NCBI GenBank assembly: GCA_965219495.1 | Contig: OZ244777.1 | Span: 1,302,001-1,366,000, forward strand | Length of the DNA stretch: 64,000 bases | Source of the DNA: CAZPXZ01 sp965219495 | GTDB lineage: Bacteria; Pseudomonadota; Alphaproteobacteria; Rhodobacterales; CAZPXZ01 | Reading direction: 5' to 3' | Shown: positions 50,739-59,853 of the stretch, piece by piece | Numbering within the stretch: position 1 is the first letter of the stretch | Layout of the letters: every line of letters begins with the position of its first letter | Made by a program: the position numbers and the translations under genes | The notes under the pieces: model-generated | The model's input: the letters and a program-made list of their open reading frames with translations, nothing else | Databases searched by the model: none | Told to the model about the DNA's origin: nothing

Positions 50739-51752
50739 TCACGCCCCCATCGCTTCCCCATACATCGGCGCCAGTGTCGCTTCCTTGAACAGAGAGGAAA
50801 CCGAAGTGTCGCGCGCGACATTCAGAATTGCCTGAGCAAACATCGGCGCCACCGTAACCGTGCGAATTTTCTTTTCGTCGGCCACCGAAACGGTCGGTTC
50901 GATGGAATCGGTCATGACCAGCGCCTCCAAGTCAGAATCGGCAATTCGTTCGATCGCAGGCCCCGATAGCACGCCGTGCGAGACATACGCGTGAATCGAG
51001 CGCGCTCCGCGCTGGCGCAACCGAACTGCGGCTTCGCACAGTGTCCCGGCGGTATCGCAGATATCGTCGATCAGTATGCAGTCCCGGTCTTCGACCGAAC
51101 CTATGACGTTAACCGCCTCCGCCCGGTTCGGCCCCGAGCGGCGCTTGTCGACAATAGCAAGCTCGCTGCCCAGCCTCCCGGCCAATTCGCGAGCACGCAG
51201 CACGCCCCCGACGTCGGGAGAAACAATGGTGATTTGGGACAGTTTTTCGAATCGCGCCCGTATGTCGAGAGAGAACACCGGCGCCGCGCTCAAATTGTCG
51301 GCGGGAATATCAAAGAAACCCTGGATCTGCCCTGAATGCAGGTCCATCGTCAGAATCCGATCCGCTCCGGCATGCGAAATGAGATTTGCAACCAGCTTCG
51401 CTGAAATCGGAGTGCGGGCCGCCGTTTTCCGGTCCTGTCTCGCGTACCCGAAATAGGGAAGCACCGCGGTAATGCGTCGTGCCGATGCGCGCCGCAACGC
51501 ATCGATGATAATCAGAAGTTCCATCATGTTGTCGTTTGCGGGATTGGACGTCGGCTGAATCACGAAGACGTCCGCTCCACGAATGTTGTCGTAGATTTCG
51601 ACAAACACCTCGCGATCGCTGAAACATTCGATACGGGCATCCGCGAGAGGACTTGCCGTACCCAGGGCGGCGGCAATTCGACGTGATACCGCTTGGGCAA
51701 GCGTCCGATTGGCGTTGCCTGCAACCAGTCGAATGCCTCCGCTGTCGTCCAT
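50739..51752 (-). CDS. prs: Ribose-phosphate pyrophosphokinase
   Basis: 337 residues, slightly longer than typical. Class I PRPP synthetase motifs: DVFVIQPTSNPANDNMMELL, the ATP-binding LPYFGYARQDRKTAARTPIS, metal/ATP region ILTMDLHSGQIQGFFDIPAD, and the PRPP loop DCILIDDICDTAGTLCEAA. It makes PRPP for purine, pyrimidine, His and NAD synthesis, linking to pyrF at 11 kb. It follows rpsD by 44 bp on the same strand. Confidence 0.96.
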   Translation of the reverse strand: MDDSGGIRLVAGNANRTLAQAVSRRIAAALGTASPLADARIECFSDREVFVEIYDNIRGADVFVIQPTSNPANDNMMELLIIIDALRRASARRITAVLPYFGYARQDRKTAARTPISAKLVANLISHAGADRILTMDLHSGQIQGFFDIPADNLSAAPVFSLDIRARFEKLSQITIVSPDVGGVLRARELAGRLGSELAIVDKRRSGPNRAEAVNVIGSVEDRDCILIDDICDTAGTLCEAAVRLRQRGARSIHAYVSHGVLSGPAIERIADSDLEALVMTDSIEPTVSVADEKKIRTVTVAPMFAQAILNVARDTSVSSLFKEATLAPMYGEAMGA

Positions 51753-51796
51753 CCCGGAACGTCTCCTGAAGAACGAACTTCTAGAAGGCGTCGCCT

Positions 51797-52432
51797 TCAG
51801 TTCTTCGCGTAGTATTCGATAACGAGGTTGGGTTCCATGCGAACCGGATACGGAACTTCCGTGATCTCTGGACCGTACAGGAATTTCACTCGCATCTCCT
51901 CGTGGTCCACTTCCAGGTAGTCTGGAAGCGGTCTTTCCTCCGAGTGAATTGCGTCGAGCACCAACGACAACTGACGCGAACTTTCCTTGACGACAATCAC
52001 GTCCCCGTCCTGCACCGAATACGACGCGATGTTTACGCGGCGACCGTTCACAGTCAGGTGTCCATGATTCACGAACTGCCGGGCGGCGAAAATAGTTGGC
52101 ACGAACTTGGCTCGGTACACCACTGAATCCAACCGGCGCTCCAGGAGTTCAATCAGGTTGGCTCCGGTCTCGCCTTTCCGTCGCTGCGCCTCGTTAAACG
52201 TGCGCCGGAATTGCTTTTCGGTGATGTCGCCGTAATGGCCCTTGAGTTTTTGCTTGGCGCGTAAATGGATGCCAAAATCTGACAGCTTGCTCCGCCGCCC
52301 GCCACGCACCTGATCCGCAGACATGCCTGGGGGCCCGGACCGCCGCCCATTAAGCGGCGATTTCGCACGCCCCCAAATGTTCTCTCCCATGCGGCGATCG
52401 ATCTTGTGCTTCGCCGCTGTCCGCTTTGTCAT
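51797..52432 (-). CDS. rpsD: 30S ribosomal protein S4
   Basis: 211 residues from MTKRTAAKHKIDRRMGENIW; an open frame 20 codons longer has no family support. The N-domain has the alphaproteobacterial KSPLNGRRSGPP stretch instead of the four-Cys zinc site. The S4 RNA-binding domain is ERRLDSVVYRAKFVPTIFAA, RQFVNHGHLTVNGRRVNIAS. It nucleates 30S assembly and may autoregulate. It is single, away from the alpha operon, as in many alphaproteobacteria. Confidence 0.96.
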   Translation of the reverse strand: MTKRTAAKHKIDRRMGENIWGRAKSPLNGRRSGPPGMSADQVRGGRRSKLSDFGIHLRAKQKLKGHYGDITEKQFRRTFNEAQRRKGETGANLIELLERRLDSVVYRAKFVPTIFAARQFVNHGHLTVNGRRVNIASYSVQDGDVIVVKESSRQLSLVLDAIHSEERPLPDYLEVDHEEMRVKFLYGPEITEVPYPVRMEPNLVIEYYAKN

Positions 52433-52617
52433 CGGTAGCCTCCCGGAACTCCCTGCCCGGCGATCAAATTCCCCTGCCGTTGCTGCAGGCAACGATTGAT
52501 CGGTATTTCGCCGCTGAAAATCCTCGTTTTGCCGTCTCAGCAGACGGTAAACGTCGCGACGCCCTTATCCCACCAACCGAACGCCCCGTCAAGGTGGCGC
52601 GTGCCGCGACCGAATCG

Positions 52618-53841
52618 CTACTGCGCCGCGATGAGTTCCCCATCCTTCGATTCCCAGACCGTCCAGTGGCCTTCCCGGTAGCGAAATCGTTCCTCGAATC
52701 CGGCAACCGGTTCGACGCCCAACCCGGGTCGACCGGAAACCGACACGGAACTCTCATCGCAAGAAATACCATGATCACACAGACCGGTGGAAAGCTGGTT
52801 GTCATACATGCCAGTCCAACGCTCGCACGTATAAGTGGGGTACTCAAACAGCGCGGGCGTCGCTACCGACAACATGATATGGGCGTTGGCGGCCTGGCTG
52901 ATCATGTCGCAGAAATTGTGGGCCGCGTATTCAAGGCCCGCAATGCCTGCATGGCGCGCGACCTCCATACATTTCGTAATGCCTCCATGCAGGCGAGCGT
53001 CCACGATGATGGTATCGCACGCCCCGTTGTCGATGAGCTGGATGTGATCTTCCGGACTTTGTTCGTTCTCTCCGGTTCCTACGCGCATCCGCAGAAGACG
53101 GCTCAGTTCGGAGTACGAGTTCCTGTCCCGATAGTCGAGCGGATCCTCCAGCCAATGCAATTCCAGATCATCCAGCTCTCGCGCCAATCCAAAGACAACA
53201 TCTCGTGTATAGACATCGGGCGCCGCGCGCCACCATGAATGCGCGTCCACCAGCAACGCCATCTCCGGAAGGGCTTCGCGCACTGCCCTGACTGCAACCA
53301 AGTCTTCAGCTGGGCTCGCGGCAGGCCGCATCTTGTAGGCTGTAAATCCGGCGGCCGCCAATTCGCGAGCCTCTTTCACGTACCCTTCGGCGGGCATGTA
53401 CATTCCCGCGCTGGCATAGGCCCGGACCCGGTCCCTCCGGCGCCCCAGCAAGTCACAGAGGGGACGGCCCGCAGCCTTTCCCGCGATATCCCAGAGCGCG
53501 ATATCGACCCCACCGAATATTTGCGTGAGTTCGACGTTCCCGAGCCCGCTTTCCGCGATTGCCTTCTTCCAGATGAAGTCGATGGCCAGCGGATCTTCGC
53601 CGTCAAGAATTTTGCCGATCCTGCCGCCAATCAGCGCTGCTACGGTGCTTGGCGTCCAGGCCCGATTACCCATATCGCCCGGATCCCCGGACCCCCAGCC
53701 GGTTATGCCTTCATCGGTCGTCACTTCGATCACCAGCGCATCCCGCTTGAGAACCCTTCGCTTGCCGAGCGCATATTGCATCTCGAACGGTTTTTCGAGT
53801 TCGTAGGTGAGCAGATGCGCCTTCACGCCGGTGATTCGCAT
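52618..53841 (-). CDS. Mandelate racemase/muconate lactonizing-type enzyme
   Basis: 407 residues from MRITGVKAHLLTYELEKPFE with GGAGGGA just upstream. Enolase-superfamily N-domain plus barrel: the proton-relay lysine region reads FTAYKMRPA (K-x-R), and metal ligands are in LLVDAHSWW (Asp), HWLEDPLDY (Glu) and VGTGENEQS (Glu). EYAAHNFCDMIS supplies the histidine. This is the acid-sugar dehydratase/racemase type; the substrate is not evident. It is the last gene of the TRAP-hyu operon, 46 bp after the alr-like gene, so it probably epimerises or dehydrates an intermediate of that pathway. Confidence 0.85.
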   Translation of the reverse strand: MRITGVKAHLLTYELEKPFEMQYALGKRRVLKRDALVIEVTTDEGITGWGSGDPGDMGNRAWTPSTVAALIGGRIGKILDGEDPLAIDFIWKKAIAESGLGNVELTQIFGGVDIALWDIAGKAAGRPLCDLLGRRRDRVRAYASAGMYMPAEGYVKEARELAAAGFTAYKMRPAASPAEDLVAVRAVREALPEMALLVDAHSWWRAAPDVYTRDVVFGLARELDDLELHWLEDPLDYRDRNSYSELSRLLRMRVGTGENEQSPEDHIQLIDNGACDTIIVDARLHGGITKCMEVARHAGIAGLEYAAHNFCDMISQAANAHIMLSVATPALFEYPTYTCERWTGMYDNQLSTGLCDHGISCDESSVSVSGRPGLGVEPVAGFEERFRYREGHWTVWESKDGELIAAQ

Positions 53842-53887
53842 GGACTTCCCTCCTTCCCGGCCAGCCTCCATTTCTGCGAAGAAACCG

Positions 53888-55087
53888 TCACGGACCGCTC
53901 TCCAGATAGCCCTGCAGCCGATAGGGCTTCCCATCCCGCAGATAGACCTTCGCGAGACGGCGGGAGAGACCGGTGCACAGCGTGCCGCCGCTGAGCCCCG
54001 TCCGCAACATCACGTCCAACACCGTGATCCGGGCACTTTCCTGTTTGCCCAAGAGCACCGCAGTGTCCCCGACCACGGCGTCCGGGATGGCGGTCGCGTC
54101 TACCAAGGTCTGATCCGAAGCGATTTCGAGAACGGGGGCTGGACGGCCTCGCAACAGTACAAATCCGCGATCGCCATGGAGGAACCTGCCCACGTCGGCA
54201 AATCCGAGCGGCAATGTAACGACCCGCGTATCCCGCCCAATGCGATTCGCGCAATCGAATCCGATGCTTTCTCCCTCGGCAACCCACTTCACGAATACCA
54301 CTTCACAACGAATCGCCAGCGCCGGGCGCAAGCCCAGTTCAGCCGCCAGCCCCGGCTGCCAAGGGGTGATTCCGAAGAGCAGCCGTGCAACGCGCACCAT
54401 GTCCAAGGCCATTTCGGGATGGGAGACGAGTGGCACGCTGTTGGATAGATGCGCAAGCGGTGGGCACAGATTCTCCTCCTTCATCGCATCCAGCAGGCGC
54501 AAGAACGTTCCATGCTGGCACCGGGCGAACGGCGTCGATTCAATGTCGTCGACCAAGACCGAGAACACGCCTTCGACGAGCAGGTTGTGGAGATGCCTCA
54601 ATTTGCGCGTGAAGGACACGGTTTCGTCCGGCGGCAGGCCGATACGGCGGACCCCGGTATCCACCTTGACGTGAACCCGGGCCGGACGGCCCTGTCTTGC
54701 GCCCTCCGCGTCGAGAGTTTCCGCCAGTTCCGCCGTGCACAGGGCCACCGCCAGGTCGTGCTGCACCACCGTCTCGGCAAGCCTTGGCGGAATCGTGCCC
54801 AGAACCAGAATGGGAGCGGAAATTCCTGAACGGCGGAGCGCGATGCCTTCCTCTGGAATCGCCACCCCAAGTTGCGTGGCGCCGCCTTCGAGCATGGCCC
54901 GGGCCGATTCCACCAGACCGTGACCAAAGCCGTCCGCCTTCACCACGCCCATCAAGGTTGCCGGTTTCGCTAAATCGCGAATCCTTCGGGTGTTCCGGAC
55001 AATCGCCGATCGATCCACCTCAACCCAAGCCGGTCGAGGCGGATATACCTGCCAGTCGTTCCAGTCCTGTTTCCATTCCACCGTCAC
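53888..55087 (-). CDS. Alanine-racemase-fold PLP protein lacking catalytic Tyr
   Basis: 399 residues. The alanine racemase barrel has the PLP lysine in LMGVVKADGFGHGLVE and the KVDTGVRRIGL motif. The second catalytic base, the Tyr of GYADGYPR (Tyr265 in Geobacillus Alr), is Phe here: TLPLGFADVGRFLHGDRGF. The Tyr of KANAYGHG is also Phe. The C-terminal domain (VLDVMLRTGLSGGTLCTGLS) is otherwise present. A true alanine racemase is therefore doubtful; one-base epimerisation, dehydration or another PLP reaction is plausible. The start overlaps the dehydrogenase stop (ATGA). Confidence 0.82.
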   Translation of the reverse strand: MTVEWKQDWNDWQVYPPRPAWVEVDRSAIVRNTRRIRDLAKPATLMGVVKADGFGHGLVESARAMLEGGATQLGVAIPEEGIALRRSGISAPILVLGTIPPRLAETVVQHDLAVALCTAELAETLDAEGARQGRPARVHVKVDTGVRRIGLPPDETVSFTRKLRHLHNLLVEGVFSVLVDDIESTPFARCQHGTFLRLLDAMKEENLCPPLAHLSNSVPLVSHPEMALDMVRVARLLFGITPWQPGLAAELGLRPALAIRCEVVFVKWVAEGESIGFDCANRIGRDTRVVTLPLGFADVGRFLHGDRGFVLLRGRPAPVLEIASDQTLVDATAIPDAVVGDTAVLLGKQESARITVLDVMLRTGLSGGTLCTGLSRRLAKVYLRDGKPYRLQGYLESGP

Positions 55088-56034
55088 GGCTGCCGTTCCC
55101 TCGCGACTTCATACTCCAGGGGTTCCCCGGCCAGATAACGCTTCAGGTTGCGTTCCATCAGGGCCGCAACCTTCTCGGGCCATCTTCGCGTATCACCGCC
55201 GACATGGGGGGTGATGATCACATTCGAAAGCGACCAGAGGGGATGGTCCCGCGGACACGGCTCCGGATCCGTTACATCCAGGCCGGCGCCACCTAGGTGG
55301 CCCTCCCGAAGGGCGCGAACAAGCGCCCCCGTATCCACCACGGTGCCCCTTCCCACGTTGATCAGCAAAGCACCGGCGGGCAGCAGGGCAAACTGCGTTG
55401 CGCCCATCTTGTGGCGGGTGTTGGCGCCACCAGGGAGAGTGATGGCCACCACCTCCGCATGCGGGAGGATTCGGTCGAGTTCCGCTCCGCCGTGCACCCG
55501 GAACCCGTCCACGCTTCTTGGCCGCCGGGCAAGCCCGAAGACTTCCATCCCGAGCGACCGGGCACCCTTCGCGAGGGTGAGACCGATTTCTCCAAATCCG
55601 AGCACAAGGAGCCGTTTCCCTTCCAGGCTGTCAATGCGCCGGGCGGCCGCCGGGTAATCCCAGATACCCTCCTGGCGCTCGCGTTCCGCTTCGGGAAGGC
55701 GCCGAGCCAGGGCCAGCATCATGGAAAGCGCGTGCTCTGCCACCGGTCGGTTCCACAAGCCTCCCCCCCGGCAAATGCGAATGTGCGAAGGAATTTCGAA
55801 TTCGAGCACATGCTCGACGCCGGCGCTGCACATCTGAATCCACCGGAGCGACGGCGATTGCCTGCACGCCTCGGCGACTTCGGACGAAAACGCCCTCCCC
55901 GAACAAAGCAACACCTCGCATTCGGCAAGGAGCCTGCGTTGCTCTTCGGGCCGTGAAGAAAAGTGGAAGCGAACCTCGGGAAATCGCCGCGCCAAATCCT
56001 CCAGCGGCCCCTCACCCGAATAGACGGCAAGCAC
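55084..56034 (-). CDS. D-isomer-specific 2-hydroxyacid dehydrogenase
   Basis: About 316 residues; no ATG exists at the expected place, so GTG 56034 or TTG 56043 is inferred from family length. The NAD-binding motif is LLVLGFGEIGLTLAKGARSL. Catalytic residues follow the family: LLINVGRGTVVDTGALVRAL (Arg), LDVTDPEPCPRDHPLW (Glu) and ITPHVGG (His). It should interconvert a 2-keto acid and a D-2-hydroxy acid with NAD(P)H. Translational coupling to hyuB upstream and the alr-like gene downstream places it in the same catabolic route. Confidence 0.88.
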   Translation of the reverse strand: MLAVYSGEGPLEDLARRFPEVRFHFSSRPEEQRRLLAECEVLLCSGRAFSSEVAEACRQSPSLRWIQMCSAGVEHVLEFEIPSHIRICRGGGLWNRPVAEHALSMMLALARRLPEAERERQEGIWDYPAAARRIDSLEGKRLLVLGFGEIGLTLAKGARSLGMEVFGLARRPRSVDGFRVHGGAELDRILPHAEVVAITLPGGANTRHKMGATQFALLPAGALLINVGRGTVVDTGALVRALREGHLGGAGLDVTDPEPCPRDHPLWSLSNVIITPHVGGDTRRWPEKVAALMERNLKRYLAGEPLEYEVARERQP

Positions 56035-56057
56035 GGTGGTCAATTGTGCACCATGGA

Positions 56058-57722
56058 TCAACTGTCGGCAGCGAGCCCGTATACGCGCTCGGCGACTTCC
56101 GCGGAGATGAACCCTGCTTTCAAGTCCTTTTCGACCTCGCACCGCGCGCGTTCGGAGGGCTCGCCATAGCCGCCGCCGCCGCCGGTGATGAACTGTACAC
56201 TGTCGCCTTTCTGCAAGTCGATCGCGGTCTTCGAGGGCAGCGAAAGGACTTCGTTTCCCCGCAGTACCTTCAGGGCGCCGGTCGCACCGTCCGTTCCCCC
56301 ATGGATTCCCTTGGCCGGGTGGAGAAAGCGATCGCACATTCCGGAGTACGCGACTTCGTTTTCGAGAATCTCGTATTCCTTCAGTTCTCCAAGTCCGCCG
56401 CGCTGACGTCCGTGTCCGCAGGAATCCCGGATGATTTCATATCGGTTGACCCGCAGGTAGGGGAACTGGTGCTCGACCCACTCAGCCGGCACATTTGAGC
56501 AGTTGGAAAGCGGAAGGGGCAACGCGTCCGCACCATCGCTGCGGGGCCCCGCGCCCCAACCGCCGGCCGTCGTTTCCGACATGATCCGGTAGTCGCCAGC
56601 CCCCGGCACCGCGAAGGCGAAGCAGAATGTGGAGTTGTATCCCACCGCGCTGGTTCGCTCCGGAACCACCTTGGCGAGAGCGTCCATGACTGCTTCATAG
56701 CAGCGGTAGGCCGTGATGAAGCGCGCGTGAACGCTGGCAGGAGGAAGGGGATTGACCAGGCATCCGAGCGGGGCCGTGATGTTGAGCGGCCGGGTCGAGC
56801 CGTCGTTTGCCGGCACCGTGACCCGCGTGTTCACCACCTGGCGGACCGCTGTGTAAGTGGCGGCGAGTGTCGAACCGAACGGACAATTGATCATGCCCTT
56901 GGCTTGCCCGTCCGTGCCGGCGAAATCCACCGCGAGTGAGCTACCATGTATGGAAACCTTTGCCCGGACCACGAAAGGCCCGTTTCCCTGGCTGTCGTCG
57001 TCCACCATGGCCTCGCCCGAGAATGTCCCGTCCGGAAAGCTCTCGATCTCCTGGCGCGTCAGGTTTTCCGCATAGTTCTGAAGCCGTTGCATGACCTCCA
57101 GGACATCGTCTTTGCCGAATTTTTCGAAGATCGTCCGGAGCCGGGCTTCGGCTGTTCGGTCCGCGACAATTTGCGCGTGCAAATCGCCCACGGTTTCGTC
57201 GGGCACCCGAATGTTGGCGCGGATCATGTCCTCCAGTACCGGGTCCAGCTTGCCGTTCCGCATGGCGAACTTGATTCTGGGGAGACGTATGCCATCGTGG
57301 AAAATCTCGGTAGCGCCGCCAATGATCCCGGCGTTCACGCCTCCAAGGTCCAGATGGTGGGCAATCGAACCCGCCACGCCGACGAGTTCGTCCTCCAGGA
57401 ATATCGGCATGAAGAGCGCGATGTCGTTGAGATGCGAGCCGCCGTTGTACGGATCGTTGGTGATCACCATCTCACCCGGTTTCCAGGTAGAAAGGGGATG
57501 CTTCTGGATTGCGAACCGGAGCGCAGTGCTCAACGCCGCGACCAGGATCGGAATTTGCTCGGATTGGGTGACCGACTTTCCGTGGCGGTCGAACAGGTTG
57601 GTCGCGAAGTCCTTTGCTTCGCGTACGATGCTGGAATAGGCCGCCTTGAGCATGTTGATGCTCATCTCGGCGGGAATGCTCTCCAGCGCTCTGACGATAA
57701 GATTGAGCCGGACCGGATCCAT
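56058..57722 (-). CDS. hyuB: Hydantoinase/oxoprolinase subunit B
   Basis: 554 residues covering the HyuB domain: INMLKAAYSSIVREAKDFAT, MVITNDPYNGGSHLNDIALF, VGVAGSIAHHLDLGGVNAGI with the His residues typical of the B subunit, and the closing QKGDSVQFITGGGGGYGEPS. With HyuA it hydrolyses N-substituted hydantoins, 5-oxoproline or related cyclic amides (or carboxylates acetone-type substrates in the related Acx family) in an ATP-dependent way. It is 30 bp downstream of hyuA. Confidence 0.93.
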   Translation of the reverse strand: MDPVRLNLIVRALESIPAEMSINMLKAAYSSIVREAKDFATNLFDRHGKSVTQSEQIPILVAALSTALRFAIQKHPLSTWKPGEMVITNDPYNGGSHLNDIALFMPIFLEDELVGVAGSIAHHLDLGGVNAGIIGGATEIFHDGIRLPRIKFAMRNGKLDPVLEDMIRANIRVPDETVGDLHAQIVADRTAEARLRTIFEKFGKDDVLEVMQRLQNYAENLTRQEIESFPDGTFSGEAMVDDDSQGNGPFVVRAKVSIHGSSLAVDFAGTDGQAKGMINCPFGSTLAATYTAVRQVVNTRVTVPANDGSTRPLNITAPLGCLVNPLPPASVHARFITAYRCYEAVMDALAKVVPERTSAVGYNSTFCFAFAVPGAGDYRIMSETTAGGWGAGPRSDGADALPLPLSNCSNVPAEWVEHQFPYLRVNRYEIIRDSCGHGRQRGGLGELKEYEILENEVAYSGMCDRFLHPAKGIHGGTDGATGALKVLRGNEVLSLPSKTAIDLQKGDSVQFITGGGGGYGEPSERARCEVEKDLKAGFISAEVAERVYGLAADS

Positions 57723-57752
57723 TTCCTGCGTCCTTTCTTGAGATCAACCCGA

Positions 57753-59774
57753 TCAGCCGCGGGTCAGTTCCAGATTCCCCGAAACATCCACGCGGGCGCT
57801 CCACCCTCGCGGCACGAATGTCGTCGCGGTGTCCTCTTCCAGCACGATCGGGCCGTCCGCAGAAAACTCTGCGGGTAATCGCTCCCGTTCGAAATGTGCG
57901 CACTCAACCCAGGCGCTCCCCAAGTACACTGAACCCGATTCCATTTTCGGGGAACCGCTCATTTCCCTCGGTCTTGAAGGCGGCGCCTGGTTCGGCGCGA
58001 CTACCGTGAGCCGGTAGTTGACAAGTTCGACTTCAGCCTCGGGAAAGCAGTGTCCGCACCGCCGCCGATAGGCCTTGTGGAATTCCTCGGCGGAATCCTG
58101 CAACCGCACTTCCGCGACCCGCGCCAGATCAAGTCCGATGTTGAGAGCGAGTTCCTGTCCTAGATAACGGAGGTCGGCGGAAGGTCTCAGAACAAGACCG
58201 TTCCTCGACACATGATACCGATCGAATTCCTGCCTCCCCTGGCGCTCGAGTTCGGCGTAGACCTCCAGCATGCGGCTGGAACGAATCTCCGAGTTGCGGG
58301 TCAGTTCCGTACGGACGAATTCACGCCGGAAGTCCGATACGAGTAGCCCGTATGCGCTGAGCAGCCCAGGATTCCACGGCACCAAGACCTTGTCGATTTC
58401 CAATTCGTCGGCGAGCGAGCACGCGTGCAATCCGCCAGCGCCGCCAAAAGCGACCAGTGCATAGTCTCGCGGGTCATGGCCGCGTTCCAGCGACGCCAGG
58501 CGAATGGCATCCATCATGTTGGAGTTGGCCACCTTGATAATCCCTTCCGCCAACGCCAGGGATTCCATTCCCAGTCTGGCGGCGAGCGAAGACAGCGCCG
58601 CGGCCGCCAGGTCAGGACGCAGGCGCAGGTTACCGCCGAAAAACTTGTCGGGCCGGATCAGACCGCACAACACATTTGCATCGGTCACGGTGGGGAGGTC
58701 CCCGCCCCTTCCGTAGCAACAGGGGCCGGGGTCGGCTCCGGCGCTGGCGGGACCCACCTTCAGCATTCCTCCCGCGTCGGCATAGGCGATAGAGCCGCCG
58801 CCCGCGCCCACGGTGATGATCTCCACCATCGGAACCATGATGGGAAGCCCCGCGATCTGGTTATCGGCCGTGATACGGGGGGTGCCTTCGTGAACAAGAC
58901 AGACATCCGTGCTGGTGCCGCCCATGTCCAGGGTGATGATGTTGCGATGGCCGGCTACATCGGAGACGCGCGTGGCGCCGACAACGCCTGCCGCCGGGCC
59001 GGAGAGAATGACGTTCACCGCCTGCCGCTGGGCAGCGGCAACCGGAAATATCCCTCCATTGCTCTGCATGATATGGAGATCGCCGGAAAATTTCCTTTCC
59101 GACAGTCCCGATTGCAGGGATTCCATGTACCGTTGTATTACCGGCTTCAGGTATGCGCTCATGACCGTGGTGCTCGCGCGTTCGTACTCGCGAAACTCCG
59201 GCAAAACCTCCGATGACAAGGTCACCGGAATTTGCGGGAATGCGCCCCGCAAGGCGTCCCCGAGCGCCTTTTCGTGAACCGAATTCCGGTATGCGTTGAG
59301 CAGCACGACTGCCAGCGATTCGACCTTTTCGCTCTCCATCAGGGACTTCAGTGTGCGCAACAGCCTGCTGGTATCCTCAAGAGGCCGAACGATCGAACCA
59401 TTCGCTGCAATTCGCTCATCCACTTCGAGAACCAGATGGCGCGGAACGATGGGAACGGCCTTCTGGTAGTAGAGATCATAAACGCGGGTTCTCTCGTGCC
59501 GCTGAATTTCCAGCACATCGCGGAATCCCTCGGTGATCACCAGTGCCGTGGTTGCTCCCGTTCGCTCCAGTACGGTATTCGTCGCGATAGTTGAGCCGTG
59601 CACCAGCACTTCCACGCCGTTCAGCGGTTTTCCCCACTCTTTGAGGGCGTCCAGCGCGCCCTTGGCCGGTGATTCCGGGGTCGAAAGGACCTTGCAAGCC
59701 GTGATCCCGCCGATCCGGTCCATGGCGACCAGATCGGTGAAAGTTCCGCCGATTTCGACGCCAACGCGCATCAA
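57753..59774 (-). CDS. hyuA: Hydantoinase/oxoprolinase subunit A
   Basis: 673 residues. The N-terminal hydantoinase_A_N domain starts MMRVGVEIGGTFTDLVAMDR, the ATP-binding phosphate-1 loop, then VLVHGSTIATNTVLERTGA. The Hydant_A core has ITLDMGGTSTDVCLVHEG and AFGGAGGLHACSLADEL, and the C-terminal region ends ...FVPRGWSARVDVSGNLELT. It is the ATPase partner of HyuB. The position directly after TRAP transporter genes suggests the imported compound is its substrate. Confidence 0.93.
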   Translation of the reverse strand: MMRVGVEIGGTFTDLVAMDRIGGITACKVLSTPESPAKGALDALKEWGKPLNGVEVLVHGSTIATNTVLERTGATTALVITEGFRDVLEIQRHERTRVYDLYYQKAVPIVPRHLVLEVDERIAANGSIVRPLEDTSRLLRTLKSLMESEKVESLAVVLLNAYRNSVHEKALGDALRGAFPQIPVTLSSEVLPEFREYERASTTVMSAYLKPVIQRYMESLQSGLSERKFSGDLHIMQSNGGIFPVAAAQRQAVNVILSGPAAGVVGATRVSDVAGHRNIITLDMGGTSTDVCLVHEGTPRITADNQIAGLPIMVPMVEIITVGAGGGSIAYADAGGMLKVGPASAGADPGPCCYGRGGDLPTVTDANVLCGLIRPDKFFGGNLRLRPDLAAAALSSLAARLGMESLALAEGIIKVANSNMMDAIRLASLERGHDPRDYALVAFGGAGGLHACSLADELEIDKVLVPWNPGLLSAYGLLVSDFRREFVRTELTRNSEIRSSRMLEVYAELERQGRQEFDRYHVSRNGLVLRPSADLRYLGQELALNIGLDLARVAEVRLQDSAEEFHKAYRRRCGHCFPEAEVELVNYRLTVVAPNQAPPSRPREMSGSPKMESGSVYLGSAWVECAHFERERLPAEFSADGPIVLEEDTATTFVPRGWSARVDVSGNLELTRG

Positions 59775-59853
59775 CTTTCCTGTTCCTTCAACAGACTTGA
59801 AAATCCCTTGATCCGAAACCGCTCCACGCCTCCCGCCGCCACGGATTCGTTGC

